Shown here in pieces: positions 59,184 through 64,000 of a stretch of DNA of 64,000 nt. Source of the DNA: Flavobacterium psychrophilum (GTDB lineage: Bacteria > Bacteroidota > Bacteroidia > Flavobacteriales > Flavobacteriaceae); NCBI GenBank assembly GCA_945879625.1, contig CAMCVA010000004.1, forward strand, positions 62,001 through 126,000. Reading direction: 5' to 3'. Numbering within the stretch: position 1 is the first letter of the stretch; each line of letters begins with the position of its first letter. The position numbers and the translations under genes are program-made. The notes below the pieces were generated by a model. It worked only from the letters and a program-made list of their open reading frames with translations. It searched no databases and was not told where the DNA came from.

Positions 59184-60725
59184 GTGAATAAAGAATTAAT
59201 CATCCGATCTAGTTCAGATGCCGTAGATTTTGCCTTATTAAAAGATGGAAAACTAATTGAATTACACAAAGAAGAAGAAAAAAGTAACTTTCAGGTAGGT
59301 GATATTTTTATCGCCAAAATCAGAAAACCTGTTGCCGGACTCAACGCGGCTTTTGTAAATGTTGGCTTCGAAAAAGATGCCTTTTTACATTACCATGATT
59401 TAGGTCCAAACCTTGCTTCCCAACTGAAATTCATAAAACTTGTAAACACAGGTAAATTAAAAGATTTCTCCTTACGAACATTTCAGTTTGAAAAAGAGAT
59501 TGACAAAGACGGAACCATTGCCGATGTGCTCACCAGCAATCAATCGGTTTTGGTACAAGTGGTAAAAGAACCCATATCGACCAAAGGTCCCCGACTAAGC
59601 GCAGAGCTTTCTCTCGCCGGGCGATTCATCGTATTGGTTCCCTTTTCAGACCGCGTATCTGTTTCGCAAAAAATTGAAGAAAAAGGCGAAAAAGACCGAC
59701 TAAAAAAATTAGTTCAATCTATCAGACCGAAAGGTTTTGGGGTTATTGTTCGCACAGTAGCCGAAGGCAAAAATACAGCCGAATTAGAAAAAGATTTGCA
59801 GAACCTGCTAGGCAGATGGACTGCAATGTGTAAAAAATTACCAACTGCTCCTCATCCATCCAAAGTATTGGGCGAACTCAATAGAGCTTCCTCCATATTG
59901 CGCGATGTGTTTAATGATACCTTTAGCGGTATTCATATTGATGACGAAACGTTGTACCAAGAAACCAAGGATTACGTGCAAGAGATTGCGCCGTCCAAAG
60001 AATCAATTGTTAAGTTTTATCAATCTAAAAGCACACCCATTTTCGAAAAGTACCACATAGAAAGACAAATCAAAACTTCCTTTGGAAAAACCGTTTCCAT
60101 GACAAAAGGAGCCTATTTGATCATCGAACACACTGAAGCTTTGCACGTCATTGACGTAAACAGCGGAAACCGATCAAATAAAGCGACCAATCAAGAAGAC
60201 ACGGCCATGGAAGTAAACATGATTGCTGCTGCCGAAATCGCGAGACAATTGCGGTTGCGGGATATGGGCGGAATCATTGTGGTTGATTTTATCGACATGC
60301 AAAATCCGGACAATCGTAAAGTGCTCTTTGACTTCCTTCGAGAAGAAATGGAAGACGATAAAGCCAAGCACAAAATTTTACCGCCGAGCAAATTCGGGTT
60401 GGTACAAATTACCAGACAACGCGTACGACCAGAAGTGAATATCGAGACACGTGAAGAAGATCCCAACAGCGGGAAAGGCGAAATAGAAGCGCCAATCTTA
60501 ATCATCGACCGAATTGCTTCAGATGTAGAGCGACTAGTGAAAACACAACAAAAAATTGTACTGAATGTACATCCATTTGTTGCTGCTTACCTTAAAAAAG
60601 GGTTTCCTTCCCTGCGTTCAAAATGGTTTTTTGAATATAAAAAATGGGTGAAGATAATACCAAGAGATGCTTACACGTATTTAGAGTATCATTTCTATGA
60701 TCAACAGGGTAAGCAAATAGACTAG
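59184..60725 (+). CDS. rng: Ribonuclease E/G family protein (RNase G)
   Basis: 513 aa from a GTG start (MNKELIIRSSSDAVDFALLKDG). S1 domain at about 35-120 and the catalytic RNase E/G core: HVIDVNSGNRS, then EIARQLRLRDMGGIIVVDFIDM with the Mg-binding aspartates and GLVQITRQRVRPE. The long degradosome tail of RNase E is absent. It processes rRNA and mRNA. A heptamer array occupies its immediate upstream region, and no -7 box is obvious, so it may be read from an upstream promoter. Confidence 0.95.
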   Translation: MNKELIIRSSSDAVDFALLKDGKLIELHKEEEKSNFQVGDIFIAKIRKPVAGLNAAFVNVGFEKDAFLHYHDLGPNLASQLKFIKLVNTGKLKDFSLRTFQFEKEIDKDGTIADVLTSNQSVLVQVVKEPISTKGPRLSAELSLAGRFIVLVPFSDRVSVSQKIEEKGEKDRLKKLVQSIRPKGFGVIVRTVAEGKNTAELEKDLQNLLGRWTAMCKKLPTAPHPSKVLGELNRASSILRDVFNDTFSGIHIDDETLYQETKDYVQEIAPSKESIVKFYQSKSTPIFEKYHIERQIKTSFGKTVSMTKGAYLIIEHTEALHVIDVNSGNRSNKATNQEDTAMEVNMIAAAEIARQLRLRDMGGIIVVDFIDMQNPDNRKVLFDFLREEMEDDKAKHKILPPSKFGLVQITRQRVRPEVNIETREEDPNSGKGEIEAPILIIDRIASDVERLVKTQQKIVLNVHPFVAAYLKKGFPSLRSKWFFEYKKWVKIIPRDAYTYLEYHFYDQQGKQID

Positions 60726-60726
60726 A

Positions 60727-60762
60727 TAAAAACCGCCTTTCAACTCGATTGGCGGTTTTTTT
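60727..60762 (+). terminator. Intrinsic terminator after rng
   Basis: AAAACCGCC / GGCGGTTTT stem (within 60729-60758) with a 13 nt loop and a T run. Confidence 0.8.
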
Positions 60763-60780
60763 ATTTTATAACCCGAGCAA

Positions 60781-61224
60781 TTACTTTCTTCGCTGGGCAA
60801 AAAATCGCTTCAACAATTCGGCTGCTTCTTCGGCCAAAATACCTGAAATTACTTGGGTTTTGGGATGCAACTGCGTACCCATTTTCACGAAGCCGCGTTG
60901 TTCGTCGCTGGCGCCATAGACTACTTTACTAAGTTGACTCCAATACAAGGCTCCGGCGCACATTTGGCAAGGCTCAAGCGTAACATACAAACTGCAGTTT
61001 TTTAGGTATTTGCCTCCCAAAAAATGAGCTGCCGAGGTAATGGCTTGCATTTCGGCATGAGCAGTAACATCTTGCAGCAATTCAGTTAAGTTGTGGCTTC
61101 GGGCAATAATTCGATCTTCGACCACCACGATTGCACCTACTGGAATTTCCCCTTTTTCAAAAGCCATTTCGGCTTCTTGCAGGGCTTTTTTCATAAAATA
61201 TGCGTCGGTGAAAATCGAATCCAT
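60781..61224 (-). CDS. tadA: tRNA-specific adenosine deaminase
   Basis: 147 aa from the ATG at 61224 (MDSIFTDAYFMKKALQEAEMAFEKGEIPVGAIVV). The zinc-deaminase motifs HAEMQAI (catalytic Glu) and PCQMCAGAL are intact. It converts A34 to inosine in tRNA-Arg(ACG). The upstream open frame would run into the divergent dxs and is not used. A -7 box ends 4 nt before the ATG. Confidence 0.92.
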   Translation of the reverse strand: MDSIFTDAYFMKKALQEAEMAFEKGEIPVGAIVVVEDRIIARSHNLTELLQDVTAHAEMQAITSAAHFLGGKYLKNCSLYVTLEPCQMCAGALYWSQLSKVVYGASDEQRGFVKMGTQLHPKTQVISGILAEEAAELLKRFFAQRRK

Positions 61225-61228
61225 GTCA

Positions 61229-61236
61229 CAAAAATA
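61229..61236 (-). promoter_or_regulatory. -7 box of tadA (leaderless arrangement)
   Basis: Minus-strand TATTTTTG followed by TGAC and the ATG. Transcription would begin at or next to the start codon. No -33 element found. Confidence 0.4.
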
Positions 61237-61249
61237 ACAATTCAATTTG

Positions 61250-61257
61250 TACATTTG
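61250..61257 (+). promoter_or_regulatory. -7 box of dxs (leaderless arrangement)
   Basis: TACATTTG followed by CGCC and the ATG at 61262, mirroring the tadA side. No -33 element found. Confidence 0.4.
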
Positions 61258-61261
61258 CGCC

Positions 61262-63040
61262 ATGCCACACAATTTACTTTCTCTGATCCAATCACCCGCA
61301 GATCTTAGGCTGATCCCCGAAAGTCAATTGGCTCAATTGGCCCAAGAACTTCGCGATTTTATCATCCAAATTGTCGCCACCAAAGAAGGTCATTTGGGCG
61401 CCAGTTTGGGCGTGGTCGAACTCACGATCGCGTTGCATTATGTATTTAACACCCCCGATGATTTATTGATTTGGGATGTGGGACACCAAGCCTACGGACA
61501 CAAATTGCTCACCGGACGTAGAGACATGTTTCACACCAACCGACAATTTGAAGGACTATCCGGTTTTCCTAAACGCGACGAAAGTCCATACGACGCATTT
61601 GGCACAGGCCATTCGTCTACTTCGATATCAGCCGCATTGGGCATGGCTTTGGCTTCGGCGCTTAACGGATTTACCAATCGCACGCACATTGCTGTAATTG
61701 GCGACGCCTCTATTGCTTCAGGCATGGCGTTTGAAGCCCTGAATCACGCCGGGGTAACGGATGCCAATTTGCTCATTATTCTCAACGACAATGCCATTGG
61801 AATTGATCCGAGTGTGGGGGCATTAAAAAATTATTTTACTGCAATCAAATCTGGCGAATATGCCGACGAGTACAACTGGATTAGCTCCTTAAATATCGAT
61901 TATTCTGGCCCGATTGACGGACACGATTTGTCTGCCGTACTGGCCGAATTACGCCGTTTGCAAACGCTAAAAGGTCCGCGGTTTTTGCACCTCATTACCA
62001 CCAAAGGAAAAGGCTTGCAACAAGCCGAAGACAACCAAGTAATCTACCATGCTCCTGGTAAATTTAACGCGCAAACCGGCGAATTGAACCCCAAGAATTT
62101 GGCTGTTCAACCCCCAAGATACCAAGATGTTTTTGGCTTAACCTTGGTTGAATTGGCACAACAAAACCAGAAAATTATTGGGATTACTCCGGCCATGCCC
62201 ACCGGAAGTTCCCTGAAATATATGATGGATGCCTTCCCCGATCGCGCCTTTGATGTAGGGATTGCCGAACAACATGCAGTTACCTTGGCAGCCGGCATGG
62301 CTACTCAAGGAATGATTGTTTACTGTGCCATCTATTCGACTTTTTTGCAGCGCGCCTACGACCAACTGATACACGATGTGGCCTTGCAAAATTTACCCGT
62401 TATTTTTTGCGTAGACCGCGCAGGACTCGTGGGCGAAGACGGGGCTACCCACCATGGTGTTTTTGATTTGGCCTATTTGCGGTGCATTCCCAACTTGATT
62501 ATTAGTGCTCCACGAAACGAAATTGAGTTGCGCAATCTGCTTTATACCGCACAATTGGGGCTTCCGCAACCGATAGCCATTCGCTACCCCAGAGGTCGCG
62601 GAATAACACTTGACTGGCAACAACCCTTTCAAAAAATAGAAATTGGCAAGGCCGAACTGCTAAAAAATGGAACGAAAATAGCGGTTTTGACTACCGGAAC
62701 TATGGCGCAAAATGCAACGGAGGCCATCGCATTAAGCGAGAACTCAAATACTATGGCACACTATGATTTTAAATTCATCAAGCCGTTGGACGAAGCGTTG
62801 TTGCATGAGCTGTTCCAAAAATTCAGCTGGCTGATTACTCTCGAGGACGGAACTGCAACAGGCGGATTTGGCTCTACTGTAGCCGAATTTGCGGCCACAC
62901 ACCGCTACCAAACTGGCCTTAAAATTATAGGCATCCCCGATGAATTTATAGGTCAGGGAACCGTTGAAGAGTTACAACGTTATAGTAAGTTAGACGTAAA
63001 TAATTTGCGAATTCTTTTCGATTATTACGCAAATTGCTGA
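61262..63040 (+). CDS. dxs: 1-deoxy-D-xylulose-5-phosphate synthase
   Basis: 592 aa from the ATG at 61262 (MPHNLLSLIQSPADLRLIP). The thiamine-diphosphate site has GHSSTSISAALGMA, GDASIASGMAFEALNHAG and LNDNAIGIDPSVGAL. The transketolase pyrimidine-binding part has FDVGIAEQHAVTLAAGMA and the C-terminal domain starts near TKIAVLTTGTMA. It makes DXP, the first step of the MEP isoprenoid route. Slightly shorter than the usual 620 aa, with no missing motif. Divergent from tadA. Confidence 0.97.
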   Translation: MPHNLLSLIQSPADLRLIPESQLAQLAQELRDFIIQIVATKEGHLGASLGVVELTIALHYVFNTPDDLLIWDVGHQAYGHKLLTGRRDMFHTNRQFEGLSGFPKRDESPYDAFGTGHSSTSISAALGMALASALNGFTNRTHIAVIGDASIASGMAFEALNHAGVTDANLLIILNDNAIGIDPSVGALKNYFTAIKSGEYADEYNWISSLNIDYSGPIDGHDLSAVLAELRRLQTLKGPRFLHLITTKGKGLQQAEDNQVIYHAPGKFNAQTGELNPKNLAVQPPRYQDVFGLTLVELAQQNQKIIGITPAMPTGSSLKYMMDAFPDRAFDVGIAEQHAVTLAAGMATQGMIVYCAIYSTFLQRAYDQLIHDVALQNLPVIFCVDRAGLVGEDGATHHGVFDLAYLRCIPNLIISAPRNEIELRNLLYTAQLGLPQPIAIRYPRGRGITLDWQQPFQKIEIGKAELLKNGTKIAVLTTGTMAQNATEAIALSENSNTMAHYDFKFIKPLDEALLHELFQKFSWLITLEDGTATGGFGSTVAEFAATHRYQTGLKIIGIPDEFIGQGTVEELQRYSKLDVNNLRILFDYYANC

Positions 63041-63095
63041 ATATTGCCACACACTTTTAGCTTCTAAATTTCGTTTTATTCCTAAACTCTTGCTC

Positions 63096-64000
63096 ATGCG
63101 ATTTCCTTTTATGGCCTTAATTTTGTTGTCCATGACGGCTTTTTCCCAATCAATAGACACCATTTCGACAGCTATAAAGCCTGTAGAAACCCATTGGAAG
63201 CGGAAAAACTTAGTAGGTTTTGACTTGAATGATATCGTATTTATTAACTGGAATGCGGGAGGCGTGAGTTCGATTTCAGGTTTGGCAAAAGGAAATTTCA
63301 CCCGAACCTACAGCGAAGCCAACCAAAAATGGCACACCGAATTGATTGTGCGCTATGGTGTAAACAAGCAAGACGGCATCGAAGTGCGCAAAACCGATGA
63401 TGTGTTTCAGTTTAGCTCCACCTACGGCTACCGCAAAGACAGTTTGTCCAATTGGTATCATTCGGCCAAATTCAATTTTAACACGCAATTCACCAACGGA
63501 TACAACTACCCGAATACTGACATCGCGATTTCTAAACCATTTGCGCCTGCCTATACTTTTTTGGGAATTGGAGCAGAATACATGTTGAAAGAAAAAAAAT
63601 TCAGCTTGTACTTGTCGCCACTCACCATCAAAAACACCTTGGTGCTCGACAAAAATTTAGCCAATCAAGGGGCTTTTGGAGTTGCGCCAGCCCTTTATGA
63701 TACAAACGGTGTGCTGCTTTCAACTGGAAAACAAACCCGGACCGAGTTGGGAATGCTCATTTCTAATTCATACAAAAAAGAGATCATGAAGAATGTAGTG
63801 ATGGAAAACCGATTGTCGTTATACTCCGATTACATCAACAAATTTGGCAATATCGATGTCGATTGGCACATTCAATTTGAACTCATTGCCAACCAATACT
63901 TAAAAGCCAATTTTGGGTTGAATCTCATCTACGACGACGACATCAAAGCCAAAGAAATTGTAAACGGCCAGCAACTAACTGTTGGGCCAAAAATACAACT
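63096..64000 (+). CDS. DUF3078 protein, truncated by the window end
   Basis: 301 codons are visible from the ATG at 63096; the frame is still open at base 64000. A signal peptide (about 1-18, TAFSQ) is followed by KNLVGFDLNDIVFINWNAGGVSSISGLAKGNFTR, the hallmark opening of DUF3078 outer-membrane-type proteins, then amphipathic strands. Function of the family is unknown. It starts 55 nt after dxs and may be cotranscribed with it. Confidence 0.87.
   Translation, partial: MRFPFMALILLSMTAFSQSIDTISTAIKPVETHWKRKNLVGFDLNDIVFINWNAGGVSSISGLAKGNFTRTYSEANQKWHTELIVRYGVNKQDGIEVRKTDDVFQFSSTYGYRKDSLSNWYHSAKFNFNTQFTNGYNYPNTDIAISKPFAPAYTFLGIGAEYMLKEKKFSLYLSPLTIKNTLVLDKNLANQGAFGVAPALYDTNGVLLSTGKQTRTELGMLISNSYKKEIMKNVVMENRLSLYSDYINKFGNIDVDWHIQFELIANQYLKANFGLNLIYDDDIKAKEIVNGQQLTVGPKIQ

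Overview
The window looks like a chromosomal segment of a Flavobacterium-like member of the Flavobacteriaceae. The evidence is an alternative complex III (Act) operon, the gliding lipoprotein GldD downstream of mutY and ssb, DUF3127, DUF3078 and DUF2723 proteins, signal peptides ending in 'AQ', almost no Shine-Dalgarno sequences, and repeated promoter boxes of the Bacteroidetes type TAnnTTTG. It is mostly core genome. I see no prophage, insertion sequence, CRISPR array or rRNA operon. There is one tRNA gene (Gln) and one TPP riboswitch.

Layout. 1-8500 (minus): actABCDEF followed by the first codons of a probable coxB, an electron chain from menaquinol to a terminal oxidase. 8.7-13.7 kb: a SPOR protein, then rimP-nusA-infB (minus) behind a promoter and a terminator-like leader hairpin. 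13.8-25.4 kb: a universal stress protein, a fossil of a T9SS cargo gene, two coupled tiny membrane proteins, tRNA-Gln, a DUF2723 glycosyltransferase, a polysaccharide deacetylase, a thioredoxin-fold protein without cysteines, a metallophosphoesterase, polA and a LacI-type regulator. 25.6-28.6 kb: rplM-rpsI-rpsB-tsf.

28.7-33.6 kb: a beta-barrel protein followed by five consecutive secreted proteins that I cannot assign to a known system; this is the best candidate for something undescribed. 33.7-40.9 kb: queuosine-precursor transporter, tag, aat, DUF3127, flavin reductase, histidine kinase, transglutaminase, HIT protein, greA and a Rieske-like lipoprotein. 40.9-47.6 kb (minus): a TPP-riboswitch-controlled TonB-dependent receptor, preceded by a tightly overlapping operon (PPTase, GGGP synthase, PnuC-type transporter, a NadR-like kinase fused to DUF4301, arfB). 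Together these suggest thiamine or another vitamin being taken up and phosphorylated.

47.8-64 kb: ahcY, a TonB-like protein, a beta-barrel protein flanked by two identical terminators, rplU-rpmA, a pair of M16 peptidases, a heavy-metal-binding lipoprotein, mutY-ssb-gldD, HU, a 30-residue basic probable ribosomal protein, rng, tadA, dxs and the start of a DUF3078 protein.

Non-coding structure. Intergenic regions carry period-7 repeats (AGCYNNN and CTGAAAC) and imperfect hairpins built from TTCCAAA-like words. Hairpins with U-tracts sit in the leaders of rimP-nusA and greA, both encoding RNA polymerase-associated factors. Several -7 boxes lie only 4-5 nt before start codons, which suggests leaderless mRNAs.
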